This document shows positions 10,908-23,900 of a stretch of DNA of 64,000 nucleotides, one piece after another. The position numbers and the translations under genes were made by a program. The stretch covers positions 137,493 to 201,492 of the forward strand of contig NW_022985461.1 in the NCBI RefSeq assembly GCF_010093595.1, written 5' to 3'. Each line of letters starts with the position of its first letter. Position 1 is the stretch's first letter. The notes under the pieces are model-generated. The model saw only the letters and a program-made list of their open reading frames with translations. It was not told the origin of the DNA and did not search any database. Source of the stretch: Mytilinidion resinicola. Taxonomy: Eukaryota; Ascomycota; Dothideomycetes; Mytilinidiales; Mytilinidiaceae.

Positions 10908-11397
10908 GTGTCATGGGGGGTTACACAAATGGAGGGGTCTGGTATCTAAGAAGTGGACTTTCGGTGCAAATTGAGCGATTTGAAGGTGGAGTTCCTTGTG
11001 TTTTCAATATTCCGGCGTTATCGCATATGCAATAGCAAGAATTGGACGTCTTGAGGGCTTGATAGAATTTCATCGAGTGCCTTTATCCATTTTCCTCTTT
11101 CATTACTGTACTCAGACGACTAATACACGACCATTTCTGATCCATTAATAGTCATAGCACCCAGAATACGGGCGTATGCACCACCATTCATACCCACCGA
11201 ATTTCCCAGAGTTAGATAGATATTTTGCTTCGATGCAGACGCCGCTCCCTAGAGGGAGAAACAGAGGCCAAGCGAAACCTTGAAGCGCTGTCTATGCTTA
11301 TAATCCGAGCCAGCAAACTGAGATATAACCCTATAACCACAGAACCAATACTCGTACGTATCAAGTTGCTGAGAAAATATAATGTCGGAGATATTGA
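10908..11397. other. Convergent 3' intergenic region
   Basis: 490 bp between the stop codons of the ferric reductase gene and RER1. It presumably holds two 3' UTRs. No other feature is visible. Confidence 0.5.
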
Positions 11398-12173
11398 TCA
11401 TTTCGCAGCGCCGGGGTATCGCGTCTTGCCGACGGTGAAGGGGACGTAGCGGTACTTAATCATGTGCTGAATTTGCCTCCGCACTGTGGTTCGGTCAGCC
11501 TTGTTCGCACGTACTAATGCCATATGGAAAGCCGATGCGGACGGCGCAGCCTCGACTAAGGGTTCGACTTACTCGTCAGGCTAAACAGAATGAGCCAGTA
11601 TACTACGAGAACGGGCCAGAAAACGGGCAGATTGAAGATCTCGAACCAACTGCACACGAAGCCGATGGCGATGGCCTTGGTGGTCGAATACCAGAACTTG
11701 AACTCTGGCAGGCGCCTCACAAAGGGCTTGAACTCCTCCTCCTCCTTGGTGGGTAGACCGCCGGCTTGGCCGTCCTCCATGCCCTCATCCTGCTCTAATG
11801 AGGGGTCGAACTTTGGGGAGATGAAGGCGAGGAAGAGGTTGAGAAGGTAGATGCCGAGGGAGTAAGCCACTATGTAGCAAGTCAGCACGTAGCCGTTAGA
11901 CAGCCTTTACAGCCGTTACTGACCAATGTACCATCCTTGGGCAAAGAATATGCGCAAAGCGAAGAAGAGAAAGAGCGCCGCCGTCCCCACCCATCGGTAG
12001 GTCATGAAGGGGGTGGATTTGTCGAGGTAAGCCTGGTATATCTGGATCCCACAGAGTCAGCTCCAAGTCTCTTCGCGTTGCAAGACCCAGGGGGGTGTTC
12101 AACTCACCCTTCCATATTTCGAGGTTTGCGCCGTGACGGCGGCGAAAGGGGTGTCGGGCTCAGGCGCATCCAT
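11398..12173 (-). CDS. RER1: RER1, Golgi-to-ER retrieval receptor
   Basis: Minus-strand model 12173-12108, 12032-11924, 11869-11573, 11483-11398, giving 185 aa, the usual length of the family. After a short acidic N-terminus come AYLDKSTPFMTYRWVG, hydrophobic segments near residues 40-75, a charged loop with KEEEEFKPFVRRLPEFKFW, further hydrophobic segments, and the hallmark C-terminus MRRQIQHMIKYRYVPF ending KTRYPGAAK. Rer1 sits in early Golgi membranes and returns escaped ER membrane proteins in COPI vesicles by recognising polar residues in their transmembrane segments. The conserved C-terminus is split by the last intron (phase 1), which fixes that junction. It shares a 388-bp divergent promoter region with the enoyl-CoA hydratase gene. 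Confidence 0.95.
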
Positions 12174-12561
12174 TGTGGAGGGCTGCGGCGGCGGAGCCTT
12201 GGGTGTGTGTAGAGTCGGGGCCGCGGTGGATGTGATTCGGGGGGCGTGTCGGTGGAGAAAGGCGCTGTCGGGGTGTTGGTGGTGGAATTGTTGCGACGTA
12301 AAGTTTGGCTTGCGACGTCGATCGTGTCCACGCAGCCAGCCTTGGCTCCAGGTTTGCCAGGTTCGACGCCAGCTAATTCGACGCCTTGCCGCATCTGCCT
12401 TAGCCTGGATATCGGAGGGCGGAACCATTCTTCCGTCCATGCTTTCTCACGTGGCGGCATTATCTGACCGCTTTCGGTAGTGCTCGGTAGAACAGTAAGG
12501 AAATAACCGCGACTCCATCCAACCTTCAATTCCACCTCTTTTTCTGCCATTGCTCATTGAA
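12174..12561. promoter_or_regulatory. Divergent promoter region RER1 / enoyl-CoA hydratase
   Basis: 388 bp separate the two opposed start codons, so both promoters must lie here or overlap the first exons. No specific factor site was recognised. Confidence 0.5.
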
Positions 12562-13771
12562 ATGTTGGCTTCACTTAGGGCATCGCGGAGGGTCTCCTCC
12601 CAGTTCCTGCCATCCACGCTTCCCCGCATTGTCCGGTCTTACTCCTCCTCCACCACATACGAGCATATCATTGTATCAACACCAAAACCTGGGGTTGGTT
12701 TAGGTAAGACGCCTTATCAACATGCACTTGTTTCCACTGTTTGCATTGCCTCAATGCCTTTCCAAACCCACGTCTGAGATGGACGTTTGCCTCTCCCTTT
12801 TTGAAAAATATGGTCACCCGCTGGGCTACCGCAAGCAGTGGCACAAGAGTCTTTACATACCTACGACGAGTCACTGTAGTATTTATCAGAGCATAGCAAA
12901 ACACTAACAATGCTACCATCGTAGTGACTTTCAACCGACCAAAAGCCCTCAATGCACTCTGCTCGCCCCTCATCGTCGAGCTCAACGGAGCTCTAAAGGA
13001 CCTTGACTCAAGCAAAGAAATCGGCGCAATCGTAATAACAGGGTCCGAACGAGCATTCGCAGGTGCGACGCTCTGATACAAAGCTTGAAACCCACTCGTC
13101 GATCATACTGAACCCTCATAGCTGGTGCCGATATTAAGGAAATGAAGGACTTGACCTTCTCCGCCGCCTACGGCACCGACTTCATCGAAATGTGGTCCGA
13201 CTTGACCGTCCGCGTCAAGAAGCCCATTATTGCTGCCGTCAATGGCTACGCCCTCGGTGGTGGCTGCGAGCTCGCCATGATGGCTGATATCCTATACTGT
13301 TCCACTGGCACCACCTTTGGCCAGCCCGAGATCAAACTCGGCACAATCCCAGGCGCGGGAGGCTCACAACGATTAACAAAGGCGATCGGGAAGTCAAGGG
13401 CTATGGAATTGATCTTGACAGGAAACAACTTCAGCGGGAAGCAGGCTGCTGAGTGGGGACTGGCAGCAAAGGCGTTTGAGACGCCCGACGAGTGTTTGAA
13501 CGGTGCGATTAGCACCGCAGAGAAGATTGCGAGTTATAGCAAGATTGCCGTCAAGGCAGGTAAGGAGGTTGTAAATAAAAGTCAGGACCAAGGTATCAAA
13601 GAGGGTGTGGACTTCGAGAGGAGAGTATTCCACAGCTTGTTTGGAAGCAAGGACCAGAAGATCGGCAAGTACATCTAGCGTTTTTACATTCTATGGACTC
13701 GATTCACTAATTAGTGTTCAGGTATGACTGCTTTTGCCACAAAAACGAAGCCGGAATGGTCCCACGAGTAA
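12562..13771 (+). CDS. echA: Mitochondrial short-chain enoyl-CoA hydratase
   Basis: Spliced model 12562-12703, 12925-13062, 13122-13664, 13722-13771, giving 290 aa, the length of animal ECHS1. The N-terminus is rich in Arg and Ser with no acidic residue in the first 30, as in mitochondrial presequences. The crotonase fold shows [12 protein letters not shown], the oxyanion-hole segment [22 protein letters not shown] with catalytic Glu143, and FGQPEIKLG with catalytic Glu163. The enzyme hydrates trans-2-enoyl-CoA to L-3-hydroxyacyl-CoA in beta-oxidation and branched-chain amino-acid breakdown. The last intron begins GCAAGT rather than GT; splicing there restores the family ending ([16 protein letters not shown]), whereas reading through stops early at 13676-13678. 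The first intron is unusually long for this window (221 bp). Confidence 0.93.
13665..13721 (+). other. GC-AG intron in the enoyl-CoA hydratase gene
   Basis: The donor reads G|GCAAGT and the acceptor TTCAG. No GT donor nearby gives a frame that continues into the conserved C-terminus. GC-AG introns with an otherwise consensus donor (GCAAGT) are a known minority class of U2 introns. Confidence 0.75.
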
Positions 13772-14082
13772 TATACTTAACAATAAAATTATATCCAAGC
13801 TGCCAAGTAGATTCTCGTTCCGTTGTTTCAGTCAACTATCATGACTACTTATAAGCTGAACCCCCTTTAACAAGTGAAACGATGCTGTTTACATCTATCT
13901 GCCTAGAAACTCTGGAACGCTAAAAACAAGGCACTAAACCGAACCATCACCAAGACAAGGGTTGTGATCATAACACTTCATGGGTCCTACATAAGTAGAT
14001 CCCTCTGACTCAAGAATGCAAAACAGCTAGTCACCTTGCCGTCCACATTTCCTTTGCATACCCCAATATCGACCGAAACACC
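13772..14082. other. Convergent 3' intergenic region
   Basis: 311 bp between the enoyl-CoA hydratase stop and the stop of the minus-strand Gly/Val repeat gene. An ACAATAAAA stretch near 13779 could act in 3'-end formation of the hydratase mRNA. Nothing else is recognised. Confidence 0.4.
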
Positions 14083-14640
14083 TTACAATCCGAGGTGGTT
14101 CTGCTCATCCGACTTCTTGTCTCCCACATCCGACTTCTTCCCTCCTATAGACTCGCCCGCCTTGTTGGTCGTGTCGGTAACCAGGCCACCCGCAGCTACA
14201 CATCATTGTATTAGCCATCTGTCTCCAGAATGGATACTCCAGCACAAGAAGAGGCTAGAACATACATTTTGTAGTATCACCAACGCCCTTCGTCACACCG
14301 CCAACAGTGTCTCCGAGACCTTTTCCAACGCCACTGACCGTGTCGCCTGTGAAGCGTTAAGAGTTGGTCGATGAGACCTGCTAAGACCCTTACAGGATGA
14401 TGCTCTGGGTTATAGCGTACCAAGTGTATTAGTGACGCCTCCGACGCCTTTGCCGACGGTGTTCGTCACGCCACTTCCGACATTGCCTAGAAAGGGTCAG
14501 ACTCTGGTTTAAACGACGACAAGAGCGAATTCGTACCGAGACCGGACGTGACAGTGCCAAACACGCCTTTCACTTGTTCAGCTAGGAGTGGAGAGGAGGA
14601 CTAGACATATCTCACCCTTCTTCTGTTGTTCTTCAGCCAT
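14083..14640 (-). CDS. Small Gly/Val/Thr repeat protein of unknown function (109 aa)
   Basis: Minus-strand model 14640-14616, 14581-14537, 14486-14421, 14346-14266, 14195-14083. No frame is open over the whole locus, so the gene is visible only after splicing. The product starts MAEEQQKKAEQV, continues with near-repeats built on GxVGxGVTNTVG / GDTVSGVGKGLG / GDTVGGVTKGVG (about residues 22-72) and ends in a Lys/Asp/Ser-rich polar tail. All four introns are phase 1 and the middle exons are multiples of three, so each repeat sits on a symmetric exon. There is no signal peptide or membrane helix. The pattern recalls short Gly-rich, LEA-like fungal proteins, but I know no assigned function. The first intron would be only 34 nt, so the extreme N-terminus is the least certain part. 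Confidence 0.68.
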
Positions 14641-16169
14641 ATTGAAAGATAACTCGGATGTTTCGGTATTGATCGTGAAGTTTGTATGATAGTGTAACAG
14701 TAGTTCATACAATCAGAATCGTCTAGCATTCACCAGTCGATCAACGGTTCACCTTATATATATCCTCTCCTAGCTCGTATGACGTCCGACTCCACAAAAG
14801 CCACATCTCCTCCCTCAATGATGCCCAAACCCTGCACCCATTCCATCATCCCGCTTGATCAGAGCAGGGAAGGCCGCGCTACGATCGCGCCGACTGCCCA
14901 ATCAGGCTACAGCTGCTATACACTTTTCGCCACCCCTTAGACTTGATCCAACCATAGCATTACTGCAATGCTCCGCTGACAGGCGAGCTCCCATGGTAAT
15001 TTCCAGTTCTTAGAGAAAGGATACGAGGCCCGAGAGAGATCTGGATCCTTGACCTAACACCAACCTTGAGGATCAGCTCGCTGAATTAGAGGCTTGAGAT
15101 GTATAGATGACGATTCCATGTTTATTTTCCGGCGTTAGATGCTTAATCAGACGGGACTTGACGTGTGCCAAAATCTCGCCTTCGCGCGTTGAGGCTGTTG
15201 CTATGCCATCGGCTAGCGATATTCTATCTAGATTAAGTAAGACGCAAAGCGTTGTGCCATCTATTACAATTACGCAACTGCGAGGGTTGAGGTTTCTGGG
15301 TTTAGAAAGCTATGAAGCTGCCTGGTTTGAATCAGCGTGGGGTTGAGACATGTGCTTTTCTGATCATCACATCCGCGCAACTAGTAGGCCATAGTGTTTG
15401 AACTTTCTATTGTCTCTCGCATTAAAAAGGATTATACACAGGGTCCCGTAGGTCAAGTCTATCATCACATCCACCCACCCGGAAGAAAATTGAAAGACGC
15501 ACGAACAGCAGAGGAAGCGGCACCACTCCTCCCCTCCCCACTAGTCTCAAAAGAAGCCAAGAAACCCGAAACAGAAATTGGGCAGGTGGAAGGAAAAGGC
15601 CAGAAATGAAGACCCCCGAAATTGTAGGTAAGACAAGGAAGTCAAGCACACACGGGACTCAAACTCGGAAAAGGTAGAGGTTTTAAACCACATAGGTGCC
15701 TTCAATGCCACCTGGCATGCCTCGAAACAGACTTGCGTCGGTAGTGACACGAGTACACAAGCGTGAACGGTCCCACGACGAGCAGGGAAATACCAAGAAG
15801 ACTTGGCCGCAGAGGAAAAGAGAAGTATGAGCAAAGCAAAGCACAACACCCATCCCCAACGCCAAAGGAAGCCCCCTCCCTCGACCGATGTGTATAAAAT
15901 CCATGCAAGAAAAGAAAAACAAGGGGAGGAATAGCCAGCATCGCTTCCCGACCCCACTCTTTTTGGCCATCGCCCCAGCCACGACTGAAACTTTTGCGCT
16001 TCTTGTAATGACACGATTGAATGAAAGTGAACCCCGCAAAATGCAGTACAGTGCATGCAGAATATGCCCCGGTCTATGCAACAGAGAGATTAGATTACCG
16101 CGAGTGGTTTCTTTGAAATCCACACGCGCGCATGTACCATCAAACCAACTATGAAAGGGTACCTAATCG
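14641..16169. other. Intergenic region between the Gly/Val repeat gene and eIF4G
   Basis: 1.5 kb with the promoter of the small repeat gene and the 3' UTR of eIF4G. Hydrophobic minus-strand frames around 15,550-16,120 overlap in different phases, have no family resemblance and look like by-products of skewed composition. No RNA gene was recognised. Confidence 0.45.
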
Positions 16170-19100
16170 CTACTCGGAAGGCTTGGCGTCGTCCTCCTTC
16201 TTGTCCTCTGCCCGTGGTTGGGATTTGGACACGGGCGGGGACGAGGCTGTCGAAGGGGGAGAAGCAACTTCGCCAGCGCCTTCACCGGATGCATCTAGAG
16301 CTGCAAGTGCACTATAATGGAGTTAGAGACGATAAGAATGCAATCCCCAATGGAGAGTATTTACCTGAATGAGTTCACATGGGTTGTCGACTCCTTTTCC
16401 TTCTGAACGGGTGGAGTACCCGTTCGAGAGGACGCGCCAGAGTCATCTGTCCGATTCATCAGGCTTGGGCCAAGACCTTTGCGACCACTGCTGCTGCGGC
16501 TGCCGAACAGCGATGAAGGACCGAGCTGAGCAGGGCTGTTGCTGAGGTTCCGACCGGAGGCGTTCTTGGTCAGTTTGCGCAGGTCGTCCATACCAAGCTG
16601 GTTGCGGTTGTAATCTGGTGGAGGCATCATGCCACCTCCAGAGAAAGATCGGGCGTCACCGCGACCCATGGGTTGTCGGTTTCCTCCGCCACCGCGGTTT
16701 GATCGAGACCTCTCCATTTCCGTCGCCTGTTGTGCAGCAAGGGCTTCTTGGTGAATCTCTTGAATAGTTTTGGGTCCCTTCGCGTCATCCTTGGATCGCC
16801 AGCCCTTCTTCCGTAGGTCGACAGTGTCCAAAAGCATGAAGTGCAAACGGCTCGGGAGGCCCTCGGTGCTCATGATCTTTTGGATGCGCTCGAAGTACAA
16901 TTGGATCATCTTGGGACCAGCTTCCGTGTTCTCCATGGTGAAACCAACAGTTCTGAGAAGCTTGACCAAGCTCTCAATCGCAGACTCATCAGGCGTGCCT
17001 TCGAAGTCGAGAAGCTTCAACACACACTCGTGCATGATACGAAGGGTCAACATGCCCAGCTTGTACAGCTCACCGATGAACTGAATCAGACCGAGGCCCT
17101 TTCGCTTGGCACCAGCTGCGATGTAGTACTCATCCGACAACAAAACGGCCTCCTGGCTCTCGCCCTCGGGTTTCTGGGGCAGATTGACTTCCCAACCGCG
17201 TTCAAACTCCTCTTGGCAGCGGTTGAGTAGGTACTTCCGGAAGAGCGCGCCACCAACCACGGGATTTCCTGCCTTGTCGCGAACATTTTCGTCCTTGATA
17301 TCTGTGCTCATGGTCTCTAGCATACGCTTACAGAACTTAGCATACATCGATGCCCAATGAGCCTCGTCGCAAGCTTTCTCGAAGGTGAGCTGAATGACCT
17401 GTCGAAGGGTTCGCCCGTCGGCTTCTTCCTTTGATTGAGCAGCAATTTCTAGAATCTGATCGGCGATGCGATCGAACTTTTCCGGCGTCATCTTGTTCAG
17501 AGCAGCCTTGACCTTCCGCTGGACCATATCTGGAGCCAGGTGGCCTGCGCTCATTATTTGAGTTGGTGGGGGAGCGCCAATGCTCGTTGGTTTCCAGCCA
17601 GTCTGCGACTTCTCGAGCGGCTTCAAATCTAATCCAGCGGTCAATGGCATCTGTTTCGCCTGTATCTCTTCATCCCGCCTGTTGCCAGTGCCACGCTTGC
17701 TGCCCCTACCTCTGGAGCTAGCATTTCGAGGAGAGTTGGGTCCGTTTTGCGACATGTTCTGGAAGGAGCTAGTGCGAGCCATCTGTGGGGGTCCACCAAT
17801 TGGGAATCCTCCAGGACGATTGGCAAACTGTGCGAGAGGGTTGCTCATAGTCTGAGCACGAGGTGGCTGTCCGCCTTGCGTTGCTGCCTGGAATCGCTCT
17901 TCCGAGGTCGTTCCTGGTCTGAGAGTCCGGCCACCCACCGAGGAGAACATGCCCATAGTGCCACCAGAGAGACCTGTGGGCAGGCTAGGCCGGGAGCTCC
18001 CGCGGCCGCCCATGCCGCCCATCGGTGTTCGAGCTGATTGAGGACGAGCCGAGTCCGACGAATCGCCAACAGTTTCCTTGAGCTTCAATTCCCAGTCCGT
18101 GGAAGGTTTCTCCCTGAAAACTTCCTGGAATTGCAGCAAGAAGTCCTTGTCGTACTGACGGCCCTTGCTCTTGCCACCTTGGTTCAAGGCTGGATTTGGC
18201 GACTTGATTCCCTCTGGGTAGTTAAGAGCCTCATTTCGAACCTGTAAGAACCTCGCAGACTTGAGTGCCTGCATGCCGGCAGTGGGCTGTGGGGGCTCGA
18301 CGGTCTTGTTGGTTTCGATTTTGAGAGGTTGAGGGACAGGCTTCGGCTTGCCCGAGTTGGGCGCGGATTTTGGCTGCGCAGGTGGAGGCATTACTGGCTC
18401 AGAGGCAGCAGTAGCAGGGCTTTGCGTAGCTTGAGGGTGTGGCGTTTTCTTCAAAGAAGCAAACAACTGCTCCCTCTCGGCTTTCTGTTCTGGTGTCTCT
18501 TCGACAGCAGTTTGTCGGGCTTTTTCGCGAGCCTCTTCGAGAGCCTCAGCTTCGCGCTCGGCCTTCCGCATCTCTTCTTCGGCATTGGCGGCCTTTTCAG
18601 CTTCCTTGCGAGCCTGTTCCTCTTTCTCCTTCTTTCTCTTTTCTTGGAAAGCCCGCTCGCGCTCCTCTTCCTGGCGTTCAAGCTCCTCCATTTCAGCGAT
18701 TTCACGCTCCAAGCGCTCGTCCTCCTCGTTCTTGAGCCTCTCTGCCTCATCTGCCTCCTTCTTAGCTTTCTCAGCAGCTTCTGCTTCTGCCTTAGCCTTC
18801 TCTTCCTCTTCCTTCTCTTGGGCTGCCTTTGCCTCGGCTTCCTCTTTCTCCTTGGCAGACTTCGCATCAGCTTCGGCCCTGTCCTTGGTATCCTGGTCTT
18901 CCTTGGCCTTGGCATCAGCTTCTTTCTTCGCCTTTTCTTCGTTATCTTTGTGAATTTGCTGTTGAAATTGCTTTACAAAATCAGCCTTCTTCTCCTCTGC
19001 AGACTTGTTGGCAACGCTTTCCGTTCTGCTGTGAGAAGACTCATTTGCGCTTGGTGCTCGAGGCGGGGGAGTAGGCGTAGAGGCAATAGCAGGAGACCGA

Positions 19101-20921
19101 GGTGCTGTGGGCGGCGCAGGTGAAGCAGCCTTCTGTTTAGCAAAGTCCAGAACTTCACCGTCGGCATTCTTGATGACAATGGCTTTACTTTTTGGCTTGG
19201 GGATAGTGAAATTAGAAGACGGAGCCGGGCTAGCTGTGCCAACACTAGGAGTGTGAGTATGAGAGACGTGGTTGGCATTCGACATCGACGGCGTTTGTGG
19301 CGCAGCGATAGTCGAGGCGGGTCGCTCAGATACTTGTGATGAGGTGCGGGACATGCCTTGGGCGTGTGGGGGGTTACCGTACGCTCCTGGCACAAATCCC
19401 TGAGCTACCTGCGGATAACCAGGTCGCGGGCTTGGCGGAGCAGCATTAGAGTATGGGATCTGCTGATGCATTTGGTACTGCTGTTGATAGTAAGGGTAGT
19501 TGGGATCTAGACCAGGTTGCTGCATGCCGTACATTCCCTGATAGGCAAAAGCTGTTAGATATTGGTCATAGCCGCCACTTGCCTTGGAGAGTTCAGGAAA
19601 TTGAGGAGGTTGAGAAAGAGAGCTTTCAGGAGTAGGACGAAATGGTGGTTTTGTCGGAGTTGAAGAAAGCGAAAAGAGGTGAGAATTGTCGGCGCCAATG
19701 AGATTGCTGCTGGGAGGTCCAGCTGGCTGATGAGGGGAATGAGAGTGGGAACCAACTGGCTGGTGAGCGAAATGCTGAGGATGGCCGTAGTTCGGGTACT
19801 GCATTTGCTGAGGGTTTGCGATGTGAGCCTGTGAATGCATCGCTGCAGGGGTGATGGCAGGGCTTCTAGTCTGGCGATACGGAGAGTTGGGGTGATTTCC
19901 CATCGGTCCTGGCCCTTGAAATTGAGGCGGCATATTGGGTGCTCCTCGTTGTTGATTAGGAAGAGGTCGGTATTGTGGCCCTGGCGAGGAGTGTGCGATG
20001 GGAGCGTAGCCAGTGTTGTATCCTCGGCCGCGCCCGCCGTTCGGTGGGTATCCTCGATTCATATTGTTCATGTTCGAGTTGCTCATATCGCTATGGGCAG
20101 ATTGTGAGGACTCGCGTCGAAGGTGCTGGGCTTGTGGCAGGGGGTTTGCATTTGGAGGCATGGACACAGGTCGCATCTGCAGAGCGTCAGTCAGTGAATG
20201 TTCATATTCAGTGGCAGAGTAGGTGGGGTCTTACGTTGTTCTCTCCACCTTCATTGCCAACACCACCGAAGACCAGGCCTTGCTGACCAGGCTGGAGACC
20301 CGATGGTGGCCGGCCACCGCTCGATGCTGGCGGTATCGGGGAAGGCGAGTGCGCTGGCGATGTGATGCGAGGATCGCTTCGGGGCGTAGCCAGGTTTCCG
20401 GCCTGTGAATGGGGAGAACTGTTTGGTATCGCAGGCGATCCGCCAACGGCGATGGAACCGAACGTAATGTTGCTCGGCGCCCTGCTGTTCGGCGCAACTG
20501 GGCCGCCGTTTGGAGTGTAGCCAGTAGTTCCCGCAGCGCTGATGGTGACGGAGGGCTTGCGGGCGTGGTCTCCCGACGCGGGAGCGCCGTTCACGATGGC
20601 GCTGCTATTGACAATGGTAGGGGGGCCGACGGCGGGAACAGCGGGCGTGATGGGGCCCTTGCCGTTCACAGGCGAGATAGAGCTGCTTTTGCCATGCTGT
20701 GGTGCTGGACCTCCCACTGCCACGGGTGGCGCTGTGCTGGACGCAATCGCGGGCGACGAGGCGGTAGGCTTCTTGGTCGCGTTGGCGTACGAGCGGGCAG
20801 TGGGCTGAGCCGAACCAGCGGCCACGGTGGGCGTCGATGCTGTGGCGGGCGAAGACGCGGCGTTTGCAGACTGGGCGGCGATTGCGGTGGGATTAGGCGC
20901 GGTCGAGATAGAAGTACTCAT
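16170..20921 (-). CDS. eIF4G: Eukaryotic translation initiation factor 4G (eIF4G)
   Basis: Minus-strand model 20921-20235, 20176-16365, 16311-16170, giving 1,546 aa. The N-terminal 600 residues are low-complexity Pro/Ser/Ala/Gln/Asn-rich sequence. A strongly charged Lys/Glu/Ala coiled coil of about 200 residues follows (around 18,500-18,990). The eIF4E-binding motif YxxxxL-hydrophobic appears as YDKDFLLQF near residue 900. The MIF4G HEAT-repeat domain (about 1,100-1,360) begins at VQRKVKAALNKMTPEKFDRI and would bind eIF4A. Arg/Gly-rich patches flank it (for example RSNRGGGGN) and may bind RNA. There is no MA3 domain, as in other fungal eIF4Gs. The protein bridges the cap complex, helicase and 40S ribosome. 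Both introns are short and the last exon, ending in DDAKPSE, is confirmed by frame. Confidence 0.95.
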
Positions 20922-23900
20922 TAGAACCTTGATGGGGTTTTTGTCGCGGAGTCCTTGTTGCGCGGTCGGCGGAGAAGAGAGCGTCGTCGAATCACGGATT
21001 CGCGAGGCAGGCGGTATTAAGTAGGTGTCGCTGAAGAGCGGAGAGCGGCCAAGGAACGTGAGGAGCCTGAAGAGCCGGGCAAGTGAACAGAAAAAACTGT
21101 CCTGGCGGAAGCAGGCGGTCGGAGCGACTCGTCGACAGGTGTCGTGAGTGCTAGAGTGCCGCTGAGCGGGGATCTCGACAGACGGATCTGTGAAATCGAC
21201 AACGGGCTCTGGAGATGGCCAGAGAGGTACCGTTGGAGGGGGTGATGGGGGTGTTCTTGTCGGGAGACGAAGAAGAGGTTGGGTGGAGAGAGGAGGTCGC
21301 TGGCGAAAACCTTTTGGAAGTTATTTCACGGTCTCTCGGCTAGCGGCCAGCGCCCCTGTCAGGCATTATTCACTGCGCGCAACGGACCACCAGACAACAG
21401 AGGCTGCAACGCTGGCGACTGATTACTTATTGCTGCACTGCTGTAGAGCAGCTGTAGAGCAGTAAATGTCTATATTTCAGGCTCAAGGCAAGGGCGCTGG
21501 CGCTGTTTCGGTGGGCGAGGGTGGCGTCTTCCTCCAGCGACCATAGAACAAGCCAGCCAGTAAGTCTGCCTCACTTCAAGGATCCCATCGCGTTGAAAAT
21601 ACATTTGCGGAACCACGACAGCCAGGCCGGGACTCAGCGCGGCGATGGGACGATGGCAGCATGCTCATCAACCACATGGTGGGAGACGTTAGGTAGACGT
21701 CGTATTCCATCGCGCTTCACATCAGCCTATTCTCCAGCGAACGCCCCGTGCACGAGCTCCTGGAACAAAAGAAAGCAAACGGCCCAACCAGGAAAAAGCA
21801 GCAGATGCAAACCGGGCCCGCGCTTTGACAGCTGCCCAGCGAGGACAACAGACAGCCAGGGCCCGAACAATACCACGGCCTCAAAGAAGCAGCACTGCGC
21901 TGGCGCCGAGAGCTGGTGGCTCAACGTCGCGACATGAACTCTCCCAGGCTCGCCCGCCACTGCACAATGATCTCAGCGTTGCTGGTCCTTCAGCTTATCT
22001 CCGTCTCCGCGGTCAGCCCAGTGCACCCATGCTCCCAGTGGCCAGCAGCCCCTTTGGGAGCCTCGACTGATCCTCCAACGACCTTCCCTCGCTGCTGCTG
22101 CGAGGCGACTGCAGGCATGACGCTGCTCTGGAGAGGCTGAGCTCAGCGACGACGGTGTCCGCCAATGAGTATGGCGCGACAAGCCGGAGCCAGTGGCCCG
22201 ATTTCACGACAGCTGCAGCGACGCAATGACTCACCAGCGGCGAGCCACAGACGATCACGGTGGTGCCAAAGACGGTGGCAGATTCGGAGGGATGAAGAGG
22301 GCAACGGAGGTGGCAAAGGAAGCCATCGTGGTTGAGAACAACGCTAAGAGATGGGCTTTTTGAAGTAAGTTGGGAGGACACAAGATCGCCGCTTGCCTCC
22401 TCTATGTAGAGGGGTAGATGTCCGTTTATACAGTATGTAGGCCTGATCCTCGGGTCAGTGCCGTATGCGGAATACGGGCATGGCTTGGGTAAGAGTCGGA
22501 AGTTGCTGAGAACCGACCACTCTGGCATAAATAGGTGGCGGTCAACCAGTAGCATGCAACACTGGCGCTGCGGTCTATTCAACGACTTGAAAGTCTCCCG
22601 ATGAATTTGTTCATGGTCGCGTTCTGCTACATAATTGCAGGTGACAATTTGTGTACCTGTGTCAGCCAAGCATGGCTTGCCAACTTTTTGATCATTTGAG
22701 TTGGACGAAAAGCAGCCGGCTTGAGCAACTGTAGTCCACTTAGCCACTTCAGACGGCGTTCTTCTGCAAAGTTGTCAGTAAGTAGATTTATGTCCACCGA
22801 GAGCCGTCAAGAACAAAGTGCCGAGAGTGGTCCATTCAGCCTTCCTACCTACGTCTCTAGCCAAGGCGGGCATGCGCGAAGCTGTAGTTCCTATAATGGC
22901 ATCACGTGATCAATATTCCCTGGGATTACAATCTCCTATTCCACCTGTCGAAACTCCACTTGGCAGAAACTATCGTTCGAGCTGGTGCCTGACCGACTTG
23001 TCCACATCCCACCTCAACTCCAAACACCAGCCGCGTTTCCGGGTCCTCGCCAGTCTCACGGGAGACGTCGTTTCGGAGCATGCGATCCGTCTGCTGATCG
23101 GCCCTGCAACGCGCCGCCAACGGCTTTTTTCTAGAAGCCCCACCGTCTCGGGGCCCCTGCAAGCCTGGCAGTTTCACCAACCACAAGGAAACTCGCAATT
23201 TACGCAAGGCCAGCTCCACGACTCGCGGGACAATCCACATGTCGCCTGGCTCAGTCTCCGCATCCCAGACTGCCAATTCCCTGCAGAAAGCGCATAGTCC
23301 ACCTCGCCCCTGCCTATAGGACCCAGAGCTGCGCACCTTATGACCATCAGACTCCCCGCTCTACAGACTGCTGTCCCTGCCATTTGCGCAGTACCTGATG
23401 CGATCCTTGTTCACTATGCTTATATGTGAGAGAGTGCCGAATAGCGGAAATTTTGATCAAAGCCCCACCAGGGGACATGCTAAGATAGCAAGTGCTAGGA
23501 TCAATGGTCGTGCAATTCTTGATCTCCACGTTCAGTCGAAGAAGGAAATCAACAGCTATGCTAAAGTAGATACAAGAAGGGTATTCGAAAGCCTTCCAAG
23601 AAGAAGGGATGCAAAGCCAGCGAATATGATTCCCGCGCCACGGGTCAGCCGAGTTCATCAACAGGTGCTGTGCTCAAGAGCATAAATAAATCCGCAGAAT
23701 GGTCGGCCACGAGAGCAAGAAGAGCGTTGAAACAGCCGCCCATGATAGAAAGCAATGCGCACCAGTATACCCCAACGTAGCATTCACAGCCGTAAATTCA
23801 TCCTCCCCATCGCTCCTACCGTAATATAACCATAGCATGATTCGTGATATGTATTTTGCCTTTCATCCCGCCCTAATACCTTTACTACCTTGTGGAAGTT

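Noticed and set aside
15547..16123. Hydrophobic minus-strand frames of 146-169 codons
   Set aside because: Several phases overlap and no conserved helix pattern or family is seen; likely eIF4G 3' UTR.
18329..19123. 264-codon plus-strand frame, Leu/Phe-rich and membrane-protein-like
   Set aside because: It is the antisense of the Lys/Glu coiled coil of eIF4G, which reads as Leu/Phe/Ser on the other strand.
22013..22747. 244-codon minus-strand frame upstream of eIF4G
   Set aside because: No recognisable family, and its Cys/Ser/Pro mixture is typical of non-coding DNA.
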